Below the pieces are notes generated by a model, which saw nothing but the letters and a program-made list of their open reading frames with translations, searched no databases and had not been told where the DNA came from. 64,000 nucleotides of DNA from contig NZ_VUOK01000029.1 of the NCBI RefSeq assembly GCF_009806555.1, forward strand, positions 1 to 64,000. The letters are read 5' to 3'. This DNA comes from Methylobacterium sp. 2A. Lineage in GTDB: Bacteria; Pseudomonadota; Alphaproteobacteria; Rhizobiales; Beijerinckiaceae. Position 1 is the stretch's first letter, and each line of letters begins with the position of its first letter. Shown here in pieces: positions 1 through 10,427 of the stretch. A program made the position numbers and the translations under genes.

Positions 1-294
1 GTGATGGCATCGCCGGCTCCTTCATCCGTCAACGCCGCAAACGCTGATCCGTCGCAACGTCTGCGGGAATAGCTCTAGCCGCAGGCTGCGGGATAGCTTG
101 GCCATCATAGCCGTCGGGACGGCGACTGTCGGAGCTGCGCCGGACGATCCGGCTGCATCGCTGCTGCGCGAGGCCGCGACCGGCCTGACGCCGTTCGTCC
201 AGGCCGCGATGGGCCGCGCGGCTGCAGCCTGAGCCGAAGGCCATCGAGCGACGGTTCGGATGGGACGGGCCGGCGGGCCGGAACTGGCGCGCCC

Positions 295-1389
295 TCACGC
301 CTCGCGCACGCCGGGCTTCGCGCCGGGCTCGAAGCTGAACGCGACGCCGGCTTCCTCCAGGGCGCGGCGCACCGCCACGAGCGTGTCGGTCCGGGGCCTG
401 ACACCGGAGCCGCCATCCTCCAGGCGGTTGATCGTGGACACGGAGACGTTCGCCAGCTGGGCGAGTTCGTCCTTCGACAGCCCGGTGATGGCGCGGGCCG
501 CGCGGATCTGGCTCGGGATCAGGTATGCGTCGTCGGGCCTCCCCTTCGCGGCGACAGGCGGCGTGTGCTCGGGCGGCGGGGCGCCGTATCGGGTCCGCCC
601 CGGCACGCTGAGACAGACGCCGACCCATTCGCGCACGGAGCCGTCCTTGTTCAGCACCGGCGCGCCGCGGGCGTTGAACCAGCGGTAGATCCCGTCCGCG
701 CACAGGATACGGTAGTCGGTGTTGTACGGGGCCGTGTGCTCGACCGCCGTCATCCAGGCCGCGAGCGTGCGGGCGCGGTCCTCCGGGTGCACGGCGTCCA
801 GCCAACCCAAGCCCTGCATCTGCGCGTCGGTCTGGCCGGTCAGGGCCATCCATTGCGGCATCTCGCTGGGCTCGCCGTTGGCCTTGTTGATCCAGAAGAC
901 CGAAGCCGTCGCGGCCACGAGCGCGTTCAGCCGGTCATGCCGCTGCATGAGGGCGTTCATGGTCTCGTGCTGCGCCGTGACATCGAACACGACCCCCATG
1001 CCATGGCTCGGGCGCCCGTCCGAGCCGAGGATCACCTCGGCCTGGTGCAAGAGCCAGCGCTGGGTCCGGTCGGGGCGGATGATGCGGAATTCGCGGCTGA
1101 TCGGGTGGCCGGAGCGCAGAACGGCGATCTGGTCGCCATGCGCGGCCCGGTCGTCCGGATGGATCATGGCGAGCCCGACGCCGAAGGTCATCTCGGCGGA
1201 CGGGTCGAGACCCAGGATACGATAGAGGCCCGGGGAGGCATCCAGCCGCTCGGATCCCAGGTCCGCCGACCAGAAGCCGACTTTCCCCGTATCCTCGATC
1301 AGCTTCAGATAGTGGCGCGACGAGAACGCACGCGGGCCGACGCCGACTGCAGCCCTCGCCTCCGGACGCATCAGGGCACGCGTCGGCAT
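295..1389 (-). CDS. PAS-PAS-Xre transcriptional regulator
   Basis: Predicted soluble sensor-regulator of 364 residues. Two PAS folds fill the first three quarters. Each has a PAS/PAC-like end: HPDDRA and FDVTAQ in the first, [12 protein letters not shown] and the [10 protein letters not shown] region in the second. The last 65 residues form an Xre-type helix-turn-helix ([20 protein letters not shown]). It probably couples a small-molecule or redox signal to DNA binding; the ligand cannot be told from sequence. The ATG at 1389 was chosen because GGGAG lies 8 bases upstream; another in-frame ATG lies 15 bases earlier. No histidine kinase or GGDEF domain is present. The gene runs opposite to the neighbouring chemoreceptor. 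Confidence 0.8.
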   Translation of the reverse strand: MPTRALMRPEARAAVGVGPRAFSSRHYLKLIEDTGKVGFWSADLGSERLDASPGLYRILGLDPSAEMTFGVGLAMIHPDDRAAHGDQIAVLRSGHPISREFRIIRPDRTQRWLLHQAEVILGSDGRPSHGMGVVFDVTAQHETMNALMQRHDRLNALVAATASVFWINKANGEPSEMPQWMALTGQTDAQMQGLGWLDAVHPEDRARTLAAWMTAVEHTAPYNTDYRILCADGIYRWFNARGAPVLNKDGSVREWVGVCLSVPGRTRYGAPPPEHTPPVAAKGRPDDAYLIPSQIRAARAITGLSKDELAQLANVSVSTINRLEDGGSGVRPRTDTLVAVRRALEEAGVAFSFEPGAKPGVREA

Positions 1390-1809
1390 CGTCTCGTCTC
1401 CCATCGCTGCAACGCGCGATGGAAGGCAGCATGCCATGAACGTGCTGAATCGACCGTAAAGAAGACCGCCCTCGCGCCGTATCGACCGGCATCCACGATC
1501 TGCGCAAGACCCGTGACGTCGTGGGACCGACTTGGATTGAAGGCCGGAACCGGATCGCAATCCGGACGATGGCAGAATTGGAGGTCCGGTAGCGAAAGGA
1601 CCGACTGCGCGCCTCGACGTTGGCGGGGCATGGAAGAAAACATGCCAGACCGATCGGGCTCCGGCGGACGATCTCCGAAAAGACAGAAAATTCGACACAA
1701 AAGCGGCGATTGCACCCCGGTTTCAGCAATCGGCTTGAGCTTCTGGAAGCGCGACGCATCCATCCTGGCGGAAGAGGGGCGGACGGCCGCTCTCTGCGTG
1801 AGAACATCA

Positions 1810-3288
1810 ATGTTGCTTCCAAGCAGCGAGATCAAGGCCAAGCTGAATGCGCTCGACACCTCGCAAGCGCTGATCGAGTTCGACCTCGACGGCAAGGTCG
1901 TCACGGCCAATGCCAATTTCCTGGCCGCCCTCGGCTACCGCCTGGAGGAGATCCAGGGGCAGCACCACGCGATGTTCGTCGACCCCGCCGAGCGCGAGAG
2001 TGACGCCTATCGTCTGTTCTGGGCGGCCCTGCGCCGGGGCGAGCACCAGATTGCCGAGTACCGGCGGATCGGCAAGGGCGGCCGCGAGGTCTGGATCCAG
2101 GCCAGCTACAACCCGCTCGTGGGCCGCAACGGCAAGCCCTACGGCGTGTTCAAGTGCGCGACCGACATCACCGCGCAGAAGCGGCGCATCGCCGATGTCG
2201 AGGGCAAGCTCGACGCGCTCGACCGCTCGCAGGGCATCATCGAATTCGAGCTCGACGGCACCATCCTCACCGCCAACGCCAATTTCCTCGCGGTCGTCGG
2301 CTACGGTCTCGACGAGGTGAAGGGTCGGCCCCACGCGATGTTCGTGGATGCGGCCGAACGCGACACTCCGGCCTATCGCGCCTTCTGGGATGCGCTGCGC
2401 CGGGGCGAGTTCCAGCAGGCCGAGTACAAGCGGATCGGCAAGGGCGGCCGCGAGGTCTGGATCCAGGCCACCTACAATCCCGTCCGCGACGCCTCCGACC
2501 GCCTCGTGAAGGTCGTCAAGTTCGCCGTCGACATCACGGCCTCCGTGGAGGAGCGCCTGCGGCGCGCCGAGCTCCAGCGCGGCATCGACCGCGACCTCGA
2601 CAGCATCGCGGCATCCATCTCGCAGGCCACGCAGCAGGCCGTGGGGGCCGCCGGAGCCGCCGAGCAGGCGTCGGGCAACAGCCAGAGCGTCGCGGCCGGC
2701 GCGGAGGAGCTGGCTTCTTCGGTCGGCGAGATCGGCCGGCAGGTCTCCCGCGCCCTTCAGGTCACCGGGCGCGCCGTCGAGCAGGCGAACGCCACCTCGA
2801 CCGTGGTGGCCGGGCTGGCATCGGCGGCCCAGCGCATCGGCGACGTGGTCGGCTTGATCTCCGGCATCGCCTCGCAGACGAACCTCCTGGCGCTCAACGC
2901 CACCATCGAGGCGGCGCGCGCCGGCGAGGCCGGGAAGGGCTTCGCCGTGGTCGCGGCCGAGGTGAAGGCGCTCGCCGCCCAGACCGCCCGGGCGACGCAG
3001 AGCATCGGCGGCCAGATCGCCGAGACGCAGGCCGCCGCCAATCAAGCCGCCGTCGCCATCACCGGCATCGGCCAGACCATCGCAGAGGTCAACGAGATCT
3101 CCTCCGCCATCTCGACCGCCGTCGAGCAGCAGGCGGCGGTAGCCCAGGAAATATCGGTCAACATGCACGCGATGACGGGGGCCGTCGGGGAGATCAGCCG
3201 CAGCGTCAGCCTGATCGCCACGGCCACCCAGGAGGTCGATGCCTCGACGCGTCTCGTGCGCGACGCCTCGCACTCCATGGCGGCCTGA
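1810..3288 (+). CDS. Soluble PAS-PAS methyl-accepting chemotaxis protein
   Basis: A 492-residue chemoreceptor without membrane segments. Residues about 5-115 and 125-240 are two near-duplicate PAS domains sharing LDGxxxTANANFL and the [14 protein letters not shown] block, so they arose by internal duplication. The C-terminal half is a methyl-accepting signalling domain with the hairpin-tip sequence [20 protein letters not shown]. The architecture resembles cytoplasmic Aer-like redox or oxygen receptors, but no heme or FAD ligand can be assigned. The reading frame stays open far upstream, but the ATG at 1810 is the first start that precedes the PAS domain. The opposite strand also stays open for 552 codons, a composition artefact. 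Confidence 0.88.
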   Translation: MLLPSSEIKAKLNALDTSQALIEFDLDGKVVTANANFLAALGYRLEEIQGQHHAMFVDPAERESDAYRLFWAALRRGEHQIAEYRRIGKGGREVWIQASYNPLVGRNGKPYGVFKCATDITAQKRRIADVEGKLDALDRSQGIIEFELDGTILTANANFLAVVGYGLDEVKGRPHAMFVDAAERDTPAYRAFWDALRRGEFQQAEYKRIGKGGREVWIQATYNPVRDASDRLVKVVKFAVDITASVEERLRRAELQRGIDRDLDSIAASISQATQQAVGAAGAAEQASGNSQSVAAGAEELASSVGEIGRQVSRALQVTGRAVEQANATSTVVAGLASAAQRIGDVVGLISGIASQTNLLALNATIEAARAGEAGKGFAVVAAEVKALAAQTARATQSIGGQIAETQAAANQAAVAITGIGQTIAEVNEISSAISTAVEQQAAVAQEISVNMHAMTGAVGEISRSVSLIATATQEVDASTRLVRDASHSMAA

Positions 3289-3942
3289 GCGCCCACCCGA
3301 GAAGAGGATACGCGCCTGCACGAGGCGACGCGTGCGCGGATGCGCGTCGAGACCCGGCCGCTCGACCGGTCCTTCACCAGGCCGCCGTGCTGGTGCCGGC
3401 TGGCGTCTTCCGGAACATCGCCGCGCCAGTTGACCTGTCCGGCCTCGCCGCGGCGGTGACGACACCCTGCTTTGCGGCCGCCATCGCGATGCCTCGCGGC
3501 CCGCGATGGGCTCGACGCGCCGATGCGCTCAGCCGCGCCTCGATCGACGGGCCGGCAAAAGAATGATTTTTCCGGGCCTCGGCGGCTGATGATGGCCTTC
3601 ATGTCATCGGACGCTCTGGAAGGTTGAATTATTGATGTCGCCATTATCTATCTGGATAGGAATCGTTCGAACGCATCGGCCGCAACTGGTCGATGACTCT
3701 CAAACTCGCCGGGTGAATCCGGCTGTTTCTTCGGTCAGAATTTGCATTGACCTGGATCAATCGCGCTCGATCACGCCGATAAATCATATTAATACTTTGG
3801 TACGGGTTCTGCGTTAACAGATCTTTAGGTTGAGTGCAGCGATAACAGATCACGCGCGGCGGCCAGGAAAGGCGATTCAATATTCGCGATGGTCCAACGA
3901 TCGGCCTGTCATGAGCAATGCTGGCGCGCCCCGGAGTTCATC
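3289..3942. other. Intergenic region with AT-rich promoter zone
   Basis: No gene is supported in these 654 bases. Roughly 3560-3880 is clearly richer in A and T than the surroundings and includes an FNR/FixK-like palindrome at 3747. It is most simply the regulatory region of the downstream chemoreceptor. Confidence 0.6.
3747..3760. promoter_or_regulatory. FNR/FixK-type box
   Basis: TTGAC-CTGG-ATCAA matches the FNR/FixK pattern TTGAY-N4-RTCAA. It lies 182 bases before the ATG of the dCache chemoreceptor, further than the other boxes in this window, and would place that receptor in the low-oxygen regulon. Confidence 0.55.
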
Positions 3943-6171
3943 ATGAAGAACACGACGGTCCCGTCCTCCCGCAAGGCCCTGGCGCGGCGCTCCATCAAAA
4001 TCAAGATGATCGCCGTTTCAGGTCTCTGCGTGATCCTGACGACGGCGAGCTTGGTCGGTTACGGGGTTTACGCGTCATCGAGCACGAGTGCCCTCGTATC
4101 CGGATCGACCGAAGACCTACTCGCGCGCAAGAGCAAGGAAAATCTTCAGGAACTGGCCGCCAATCAGGCCTCCACGATCCGAAGCAAGCTGGACTTCGCA
4201 TTCAACGCGGCGCGCAATTCCGCAGGCATGATGGCCGTCGTCGCGGCCGGAAAGACGAGCGCGTCGCGCGAGGCCGTGCGCCGCGGCCAGCTCAACGACT
4301 TCCTTCTCGGCGTTCTCCAGAGAAATCCCGATTTCAACGGTGCCTATAGCGCCTGGGAGCCCAACGCGCTGGATGGTTCCGACGAGGCTTACAGCGATCG
4401 CCGGGAGGTCGGCTCGGACCACACCGGCCGCGCATTGCCGTACTGGACGCGGACGGCCGACGGAAAGATCGCGCTGCAGCCGCTCGTCGAATACGACAGC
4501 GAAGAGCGCCATCCCAATGGGGTCGTGAAGGGCGGCTGGTATATCGGCCCGAAGCGGACAGGACGCGAGAGCATGCTGGCACCGCTTCCCTACATCGTGC
4601 AGGGCAAAGCCGTGCACCTCGCGACGATCTCCGTGCCGATCATGGCGGAGGGTCGCTTCCTCGGCGTGGCCGGAACGGACTTCGATCTCGCCTTCGTTCA
4701 GAAGGCCGTCGAAGGCGTCAACCGGTCACTCTACGACGGCAGAGGCTCGGTCGCGATCGTCTCCCAGACCGGGCTGGTCATCGCCTCCAGCCGGCATCCG
4801 GAGGGGATCGGTTCAGCGCTCAGCGAAGTCGATGCGACCTGGCAGAGCTATGCCGACCAGTTGCGCACCGGCGCGAGCTTCGTCGGACAGGATGCCGCGT
4901 TGGACGAGATCCGCGTCGTCACCCCGATCACCCTCGGTCGGACCGGAGAGACCTGGTCCGTCCTCATCGCCGTGCCACGCGCCCTGGTCATGGCGGATGC
5001 CGCACATCTGAGCGCGGTCCTGGCGGATCGCAGCCGGCGGGATCTGCTCCTGCAGCTTCTGGTCGGCGGTCTCATCACCGCCGCCGGCATCGCCATCATG
5101 TTCGTGTTCTCCACGAGCCTCACGACCCCGCTCAACCGGCTGACACAGGCCCTGCGCGAGATGGCTCAGGGCCGTACCGCCGAGACGATTCCCGGTTCGG
5201 CGCGGGTCGACGAGATCGGCGACATCGCACGCGCCGTGGACCAGATCCGGATCCGGACCCAGGAGGAAGCGGAACAGCGCGCGGCCCTCAGCGAGATGGA
5301 ACACCTCAAGCTCGAAGAGCAGAGGCGGCGCACGCTCCACGATATGGCCCAGGCCTTCGAAGCCGCGGTCGGTGGAATCGTCGAGGCCGTCTCGGCCTCG
5401 GCGACCGAACTGCAGGCGACGGCGGGCGCGATGGCGAGCACCGCTGCCGAGACAGCGCGCCAGTCGGAAACGGCCGCCGGAGCGGTCCGTGAGGCAGCCG
5501 CCAACGTGAACACCGTCGCGTCCGCGGCCGAACAGCTCGGCAGTTCCGTCCACGAGATCGGCCAGCAGGCCGGCAGCTCCGCGGTCCTGGCTCGCGAAGC
5601 CGCGGGCGAGGCGAGCCAGACTGAAGCCCTGGTCCGTGAGCTGACCGAGATCGCAGCCCGGGTCGGCGATGTCGTCGGCATGATCTCCAACATCGCCGGG
5701 CAGACCAATCTCCTGGCGCTCAACGCGACGATCGAAGCCGCCCGAGCCGGCGATGCCGGGAAGGGCTTCGCGGTGGTGGCCGCCGAGGTCAAGGAACTGG
5801 CAAACCAGACCGCGCGGGCCACCGAGGAGATCGGCGGCCAGATCGGCAGGATCCAGAACGCGACGGGTCAGGCGGTGCAGGCGATCGGTGGCATCACGGC
5901 CCGGATTCAGGAAATCAGCCGGGTGGCGACGACGATCGCGGCGGCGGTGGAGCAGCAGGGCGCGGCGACGCAGGAGATCGTCCGGAACGTCAACAGGGCG
6001 GCCGTCGGCACGAGCGAGGTGACGGCCAATGTGGAGGGGGTGGCGGGAGCCGCGGAAGAGACCGGCGCGGCCGCCACCCAGGTCCTGACCTCCTCGACGG
6101 AACTGTCGCGCCATTCCGAACAGCTCAGCGCCGAGGTCGCCAACTTTCTCGCGACCGTCAGAGCGGCATGA
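3943..6171 (+). CDS. Membrane dCache-type methyl-accepting chemotaxis protein
   Basis: A 742-residue transmembrane chemoreceptor. The first membrane helix is at residues about 22-44 after a basic N-terminus. A periplasmic sensor of about 320 residues with dCache-like features follows ([18 protein letters not shown], then the YWTR and LEPLVEY-type region). The second helix is near 368-390, then HAMP, then a full signalling domain with [20 protein letters not shown]. Cache receptors of this layout usually sense small organic acids or amino acids; the ligand here is unknown. GGAG seven bases upstream fixes the ATG at 3943 over a start 54 bases earlier. An upstream FNR-like box suggests induction at low oxygen. 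Confidence 0.88.
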   Translation: MKNTTVPSSRKALARRSIKIKMIAVSGLCVILTTASLVGYGVYASSSTSALVSGSTEDLLARKSKENLQELAANQASTIRSKLDFAFNAARNSAGMMAVVAAGKTSASREAVRRGQLNDFLLGVLQRNPDFNGAYSAWEPNALDGSDEAYSDRREVGSDHTGRALPYWTRTADGKIALQPLVEYDSEERHPNGVVKGGWYIGPKRTGRESMLAPLPYIVQGKAVHLATISVPIMAEGRFLGVAGTDFDLAFVQKAVEGVNRSLYDGRGSVAIVSQTGLVIASSRHPEGIGSALSEVDATWQSYADQLRTGASFVGQDAALDEIRVVTPITLGRTGETWSVLIAVPRALVMADAAHLSAVLADRSRRDLLLQLLVGGLITAAGIAIMFVFSTSLTTPLNRLTQALREMAQGRTAETIPGSARVDEIGDIARAVDQIRIRTQEEAEQRAALSEMEHLKLEEQRRRTLHDMAQAFEAAVGGIVEAVSASATELQATAGAMASTAAETARQSETAAGAVREAAANVNTVASAAEQLGSSVHEIGQQAGSSAVLAREAAGEASQTEALVRELTEIAARVGDVVGMISNIAGQTNLLALNATIEAARAGDAGKGFAVVAAEVKELANQTARATEEIGGQIGRIQNATGQAVQAIGGITARIQEISRVATTIAAAVEQQGAATQEIVRNVNRAAVGTSEVTANVEGVAGAAEETGAAATQVLTSSTELSRHSEQLSAEVANFLATVRAA

Positions 6172-6328
6172 TCGTCGAGCCCGGGCAGGCAGGATCGGCC
6201 TGCCCGGCCGCCATCAAGACTGAGATCGAGGATCCGACGAAGTTCAGGTCGTCATGCTCCGTCGCCGCCGGGTTCGGGCCGAACCTTGATCGACACGGGA
6301 GCCACTTCGTGAAGCCGCCGCGACGCGG

Positions 6329-6580
6329 TCAGGTCCTGGAATGCGTTGTGCCGTCGCGCTCGAACCGCGCCAGGGCGTGAAGGCCGGCCCAGAGTTCGAC
6401 CACGTCTTCCTCGCCGACCAGTTCGAGGGCTTGGCGGCGTGCCTCCTCTTCCGTATCGGCCCGCAGGGGCACCATGTCGACGATGCGGCCGCCCCGGGCC
6501 ACCAGGAAGGCCCTGTAGGTCTCGGTCGCAGCGAGCGGGTGCACCACGCTTGTCGCGGTATTGGGCATGACGTCGAACAT
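6329..6580 (-). CDS. Small conserved-type hypothetical protein
   Basis: An 83-residue acidic protein with no signal peptide or membrane helix. The core (ETYRAFLVARGGRIVDMV, then an acidic ADTEEEARRQALEL helix) has a strand-strand-helix look like the short DUF6894-related proteins abundant in Methylobacterium. I do not recognise a definite family. GGA about nine bases upstream supports the ATG at 6580; a second in-frame ATG is 12 bases later. The gene stands alone between a chemoreceptor and a secreted protein gene. Confidence 0.55.
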   Translation of the reverse strand: MFDVMPNTATSVVHPLAATETYRAFLVARGGRIVDMVPLRADTEEEARRQALELVGEEDVVELWAGLHALARFERDGTTHSRT

Positions 6581-6753
6581 GGCGGGATTCCTTCGCGTCG
6601 GTTGAGCGGAACCGGGTCGCGCGCCCGGCCCCGGCGGCCGGCCCTGTCCGGGAGCGAGAGGCTTGTCCCGGCATCCGGCGGGACGCCACCCGGGGCCTTG
6701 GTCGCGGTGGCGTCCTGTGCCGATCGTGCGTCGGGACCTGCGTGGCAGCCCTC

Positions 6754-7110
6754 CTACGGAAGAGCGCCGATGAGACGCTTGGCGTCGGTCAGGATGTTCT
6801 CGCAGGCGCGCTGATTGCCCTCTTGGTCCTCCTCCAGCGCCTCACGGATCAGCAGGCGGGCGGCCGCGATGTTCTCGCGGGTCGGCTTCAGCTGCGGGTC
6901 GCTGGGGGCCTCGGTGAGGATGCGGGGCAGCGCCTTGACCGAGCCGGTGGTCAAGGTGTGGCCGGGTTCCAGGCCGGCCACGCGCACGGCGCCCGCGCTG
7001 TCGAGGCGACGCTGCAGGGCACTGACCTGCTGTCCGCACGGGGTCGCGCGCGCGGGCAGGCATGAGCAGGCGACCAGGGCGGCGGCGAAAAGGGGAAGCG
7101 AGGTCCGCAT
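6754..7110 (-). CDS. Small secreted protein, possible lipoprotein
   Basis: A 118-residue exported protein. The N-terminus MRTSLPLFAAALVACSCLPARA is a signal peptide that contains both a lipobox-like LVAC and a type I site after PARA, so processing is ambiguous. The mature part is helical, with a heptad-like QVSALQRRLD stretch and a C-terminal helix holding one Cys. No enzymatic motif is visible. An FNR/FixK box 79 bases upstream of the start makes it a likely low-oxygen-induced envelope protein. Function unknown. Confidence 0.65.
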   Translation of the reverse strand: MRTSLPLFAAALVACSCLPARATPCGQQVSALQRRLDSAGAVRVAGLEPGHTLTTGSVKALPRILTEAPSDPQLKPTRENIAAARLLIREALEEDQEGNQRACENILTDAKRLIGALP

Positions 7111-7189
7111 AGCTTTGTTTTCCTTGGTAGTCGGGCAGGTAGCGACCGTACCGGACACCCTCTTGTGCGGCGCAGCGCGGGGCCGGGCT

Positions 7190-7203
7190 TTGCGCTGAAT
7201 CAA
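7190..7203. promoter_or_regulatory. FNR/FixK-type box
   Basis: TTGCG-CTGA-ATCAA keeps the TTG...CAA ends and spacing of FixK/FNR sites. It lies 79 bases upstream of the leftward gene starting at 7110 and 139 bases upstream of the rightward gene at 7343, and could serve both. Confidence 0.6.
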
Positions 7204-7273
7204 GGAACGGAGGCACGACCGGGGACGATCGAGACCGGCCGCAAGGCTCGCGCGACGCCCCCACCGGACAGCC

Positions 7274-7287
7274 TTGATCCATCCCAA
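7274..7287. promoter_or_regulatory. Weak FNR/FixK-like half box
   Basis: TTGAT-CCAT-CCCAA has a perfect left half and a degenerate right half, 55 bases before the membrane protein gene at 7343. The spacing resembles the better boxes here. Confidence 0.35.
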
Positions 7288-7342
7288 AGCCCGGCTTCCG
7301 GGCCCGTGTGACGGCCGCGGCGTTCAACCGGAGAGAACCGCG

Positions 7343-7597
7343 ATGAGCACCCGGCCGCTTGACCTCGTGTGGACCCCGATCCGAGCCTTCGGGACGCTGT
7401 TCGTCTCGATGGTCGTCGTCGGGGGCGTGGCCTTGGCGGCCGCCTTCGCGCTGCTGGCCGTGACCCTGGTGCACAACGCCGGAGGCTTCGTGCTCCACGC
7501 GCTGGTCACCGTCACCAAGATCCTCGCGACCCTCGTACTGGCGACCATGATCCTGACGAGCGGGCTTCTCGGATTCTTCCGCCAGAGACGGGTTTGA
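7343..7597 (+). CDS. Small two-helix membrane protein
   Basis: An 84-residue protein with two predicted membrane helices (about residues 15-42 and 48-75) and a basic tail (FFRQRRV). GGAGA eight bases ahead supports the ATG. It is in the same orientation as, and just ahead of, the cbb3 oxidase operon, with FNR-like sequences upstream. It could be an accessory membrane protein of low-oxygen growth, but no family is recognised. Confidence 0.6.
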   Translation: MSTRPLDLVWTPIRAFGTLFVSMVVVGGVALAAAFALLAVTLVHNAGGFVLHALVTVTKILATLVLATMILTSGLLGFFRQRRV

Positions 7598-7694
7598 GGT
7601 GGCCCGGCCGTCAGGGCTCCACTCAGCGCGTGGCCCGCGGTTCCGCACGGGATCGGGCGCCGCACGCCCGCGGGCCGGCACCGCGGCAGGCCGT

Positions 7695-7708
7695 TTGATC
7701 GAGATCAA
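7695..7708. promoter_or_regulatory. FixK/FNR box of ccoNOQP
   Basis: TTGATCGAGATCAA is a perfect inverted repeat matching the rhizobial FixK consensus. It ends 67 bases before ccoN, the expected position for class II activation. Confidence 0.85.
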
Positions 7709-7775
7709 GGTTCCTGGACGCCCGCGTTCCTAAGCGCAGCGTAGCCGTTTTTGCGTGAGGCGAATCGAGCGAGCC

Positions 7776-9455
7776 ATGGCCGCGACACCATCATCCAAAT
7801 ACATGACCGAGGGGGAAGCCGGACTCGGCATCGTCCTGCTGGTCGGCGCGCTCGTCTGCGCCCTGGCCTCGGCCCGCGCGGTCGACACGCCGTTCTCCGT
7901 CCATATGGCCGTGTTCGCACTCGCCGCGGTGGCGGGCATCGGCGCTCTGCTGAAGCGCTACGAGGGCCGTCCGGCCGAAGCGCCGCCGCAGGAGATCGAC
8001 GGCAAGCCGAACTACAATCTCGGACCGATCAAGGTCGCGGCCGTCGCCGCGATGGGCTGGGGCATCGCCGGCTTCCTCGTCGGCTGCATCATCGCCTTCC
8101 AGCTCTGGGCGCCCTCCCTCAACCTCGGCCTCGAATACACGACCTTCGGCCGCCTGCGCCCGCTGCACACCTCGGCGGTGATCTTCGCCTTCGGCGGCAA
8201 CGTCCTGATCGGGACATCCCTCTACGTCGTCCAGCGCACCTGCCGGACCCGGCTCGCGGGCGACCTCGCACCCTGGTTCGTGGTGCTCGGCTACAACCTG
8301 TTCATCGTCATCGCCGGCACCGGCTACCTGATGGGCGTGACCCAGTCGAAGGAATATGCCGAGCCGGAATGGTACGCCGACCTCTGGCTGACCATCGTCT
8401 GGGTCGCCTACCTGCTCGTGTTCCTCGCAACCCTCTGGAAGCGCAAGGAACCGCACATCTTCGTCGCGAACTGGTTCTACCTCGGATTCATCGTGACCAT
8501 CGCGATGCTGCACATCGTCAACAACCTGGCGCTGCCGGTGACGGTGTTCGGCTCGAAGTCCTACCCGATATTCGCGGGCGTGCAGGATGCCCTGATCCAG
8601 TGGTGGTACGGCCACAACGCGGTCGGCTTCTTCCTCACCGCCGGCTTCCTGGCGATCATGTACTACTTCGTCCCGAAGCGCGCCGAGCGGCCGATCTACT
8701 CCTACCGGCTGTCGATCATCCACTTCTGGGCGCTGATCTTCATGTATATCTGGGCCGGCCCGCACCACCTGCACTACACGGCCCTGCCCGATTGGGCGCA
8801 GACGCTCGGCATGACCTTCTCGATCATGCTGTGGATGCCCTCCTGGGGCGGCATGATCAACGGCCTCATGACCCTGTCGGGCGCCTGGGACAAGCTGCGG
8901 ACCGATCCGATCCTGCGCTTCATGGTCGTCTCGCTGGCCTTCTACGGCATGGCGACCTTCGAAGGGCCGATGATGTCGATCAAGGCCGTCAATTCCCTCT
9001 CGCACTACACGGACTGGACCATCGGCCACGTCCATTCGGGCGCGCTCGGCTGGGTCGCCTACATCTCCTTCGGCGCGCTCTATTGCCTGGTGCCCTGGCT
9101 GTGGAACCGGCGCGAGGTCTATTCCCTGAAGCTCGTCGAGTGGCACTTCTGGGTCTCGACGCTCGGCATCGTGCTGTACATCTCCTCGATGTGGGTCGCC
9201 GGCATCATGCAGGGCCTGATGTGGCGCGCCTATAACAGCCTCGGCTTCCTCGAATACTCCTTCGTCGAGACCGTCGAGGCGATGCAGCCCTACTACCTGG
9301 TCCGGGCGCTCGGCGGCGTGCTGTTCCTGATCGGCGGGCTGATCATGGCCTACAACCTCGCCATGACCATCGCGGGCAAAACCGCCGCCGACAGCGAGCC
9401 GCGCCCCGCAGGCGGGACGCTCCCCGGTCCCGCCGGGCTTGCGCCCGCGGAGTGA
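7776..9455 (+). CDS. ccoN: cbb3-type cytochrome c oxidase subunit I
   Basis: Catalytic subunit of the high-affinity cbb3 terminal oxidase in the inner membrane, which reduces O2 to water and pumps protons. The 559 residues form about 12 membrane helices. Heme and copper ligand motifs are visible: [33 protein letters not shown] and [10 protein letters not shown]. The ATG at 7776 was preferred over a GTG at 7755. It is first in ccoN-O-Q-P, behind a perfect FixK box, so expression at low oxygen through FixLJ-FixK is expected. Confidence 0.97.
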   Translation: MAATPSSKYMTEGEAGLGIVLLVGALVCALASARAVDTPFSVHMAVFALAAVAGIGALLKRYEGRPAEAPPQEIDGKPNYNLGPIKVAAVAAMGWGIAGFLVGCIIAFQLWAPSLNLGLEYTTFGRLRPLHTSAVIFAFGGNVLIGTSLYVVQRTCRTRLAGDLAPWFVVLGYNLFIVIAGTGYLMGVTQSKEYAEPEWYADLWLTIVWVAYLLVFLATLWKRKEPHIFVANWFYLGFIVTIAMLHIVNNLALPVTVFGSKSYPIFAGVQDALIQWWYGHNAVGFFLTAGFLAIMYYFVPKRAERPIYSYRLSIIHFWALIFMYIWAGPHHLHYTALPDWAQTLGMTFSIMLWMPSWGGMINGLMTLSGAWDKLRTDPILRFMVVSLAFYGMATFEGPMMSIKAVNSLSHYTDWTIGHVHSGALGWVAYISFGALYCLVPWLWNRREVYSLKLVEWHFWVSTLGIVLYISSMWVAGIMQGLMWRAYNSLGFLEYSFVETVEAMQPYYLVRALGGVLFLIGGLIMAYNLAMTIAGKTAADSEPRPAGGTLPGPAGLAPAE

Positions 9456-9522
9456 CGTCCCGGGGCCGCCCGACGCGGCGGTCCCTCCCCGAACAGACCC
9501 GCCGCATCACGGAACACGACCG

Positions 9523-10269
9523 ATGGCCACCGCCCAGCCCGGCCTCTGGAAGAGGCACGAGATCCTCGAGAAGAACTCCATCCTCCTGCTCATCTGCGCG
9601 CTCCTCGTCGTGGCCGTCGGCGGCCTCGTCGAGATCACGCCGCTCTTCTACCTGAAGAGCACCGTCGAGACGGTCGAGGGGGTCCGCCCCTACACGCCGC
9701 TGGAGCTCGCCGGCCGCAACATCTACGTCCGCGAGGGCTGCTACCTCTGCCACAGCCAGATGATCCGGCCGATGCGCGACGAGATCGAGCGCTACGGCCA
9801 CTTCTCGCTCGCCGCCGAGAGCATGTACGATCACCCCTTCCAATGGGGCTCGAAGCGCACCGGCCCCGACCTCGCCCGGGTCGGCGGCAAGTATTCGGAC
9901 CAATGGCACCGCGAGCACCTGAAGGACCCGCGCGCCGTGGTCCCGGCTTCGATCATGCCGGCCTACGCCTTCCTCGAGCGGCCGCTCGACGCCGACGCCA
10001 TCGCGGACGACCTCAAGGCCAACCGGGCGCTCGGCGTCCCCTACAGCGACGAGATGATCGCCCTGGCCCGCAGTGACCTGAGCGCCCAGCTCGATCCGGA
10101 CGGGCCGGGGGCCGCCGACCTCCAGCGCCGCTATCCCGGTGCGAATGTCCGCGACTTCGGCGGCGACAAGGGCCGGGTCGCCGAGATCGACGCGCTGATC
10201 GCCTACCTGCAGGTGCTCGGCACCATGGTCGACTTCAAGATCTACGAAGACAAGAAGAACCTGAGGTGA
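9523..10269 (+). CDS. ccoO: cbb3 oxidase monoheme cytochrome c subunit
   Basis: A 248-residue membrane-anchored cytochrome c that passes electrons from CcoP to CcoN. One N-terminal helix (about residues 20-40) precedes the periplasmic domain with the single heme motif CYLCH and the family-typical [16 protein letters not shown] context. The distal methionine is probably in ASIMPAY. The ATG at 9523 starts at the family-typical point; the frame stays open further upstream. It is the second gene of ccoNOQP. Confidence 0.96.
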   Translation: MATAQPGLWKRHEILEKNSILLLICALLVVAVGGLVEITPLFYLKSTVETVEGVRPYTPLELAGRNIYVREGCYLCHSQMIRPMRDEIERYGHFSLAAESMYDHPFQWGSKRTGPDLARVGGKYSDQWHREHLKDPRAVVPASIMPAYAFLERPLDADAIADDLKANRALGVPYSDEMIALARSDLSAQLDPDGPGAADLQRRYPGANVRDFGGDKGRVAEIDALIAYLQVLGTMVDFKIYEDKKNLR

Positions 10270-10274
10270 GCGCC

Positions 10275-10424
10275 ATGACCTACGAGAGCGCGGCCGCCTT
10301 CGCGCAGACCAGCGGCCTTCTCTACTTCGTCGGCATCTTCGTCGCCGTCGCCGTCTACGCCTTCTGGCCGCGCAACCGGGCCCGGTTCGACGCGGCCGCC
10401 CATCTCCCCCTGATCGAGGACTGA
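10275..10424 (+). CDS. ccoQ: cbb3 oxidase small subunit
   Basis: A 49-residue protein between ccoO and ccoP, beginning MTYESAAAFAQTSG. It has one membrane helix (LLYFVGIFVAVAVYAFWP), then a basic stretch and an acidic end (LPLIED). Size, position and sequence fit CcoQ/FixQ, which stabilises the interaction of CcoP with the core. It starts 5 bases after ccoO and ends 3 bases before ccoP. Confidence 0.92.
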   Translation: MTYESAAAFAQTSGLLYFVGIFVAVAVYAFWPRNRARFDAAAHLPLIED

Positions 10425-10427
10425 GCC

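Noticed and set aside
1..294. Possible gene tail DGIAGSFIRQRRKR ending at 47 and a short frame ending at 232
   Set aside because: Both are too short and lack identifiable homology. The first may be the end of a gene starting outside the window.
1807..3465. A 552-codon open frame antisense to the soluble chemoreceptor, and an 824-codon-wide extension upstream of it on the plus strand
   Set aside because: The translation is repetitive Leu/Gly/Asp/Arg text typical of the reverse frame. The forward protein is a clear chemoreceptor starting at 1810.
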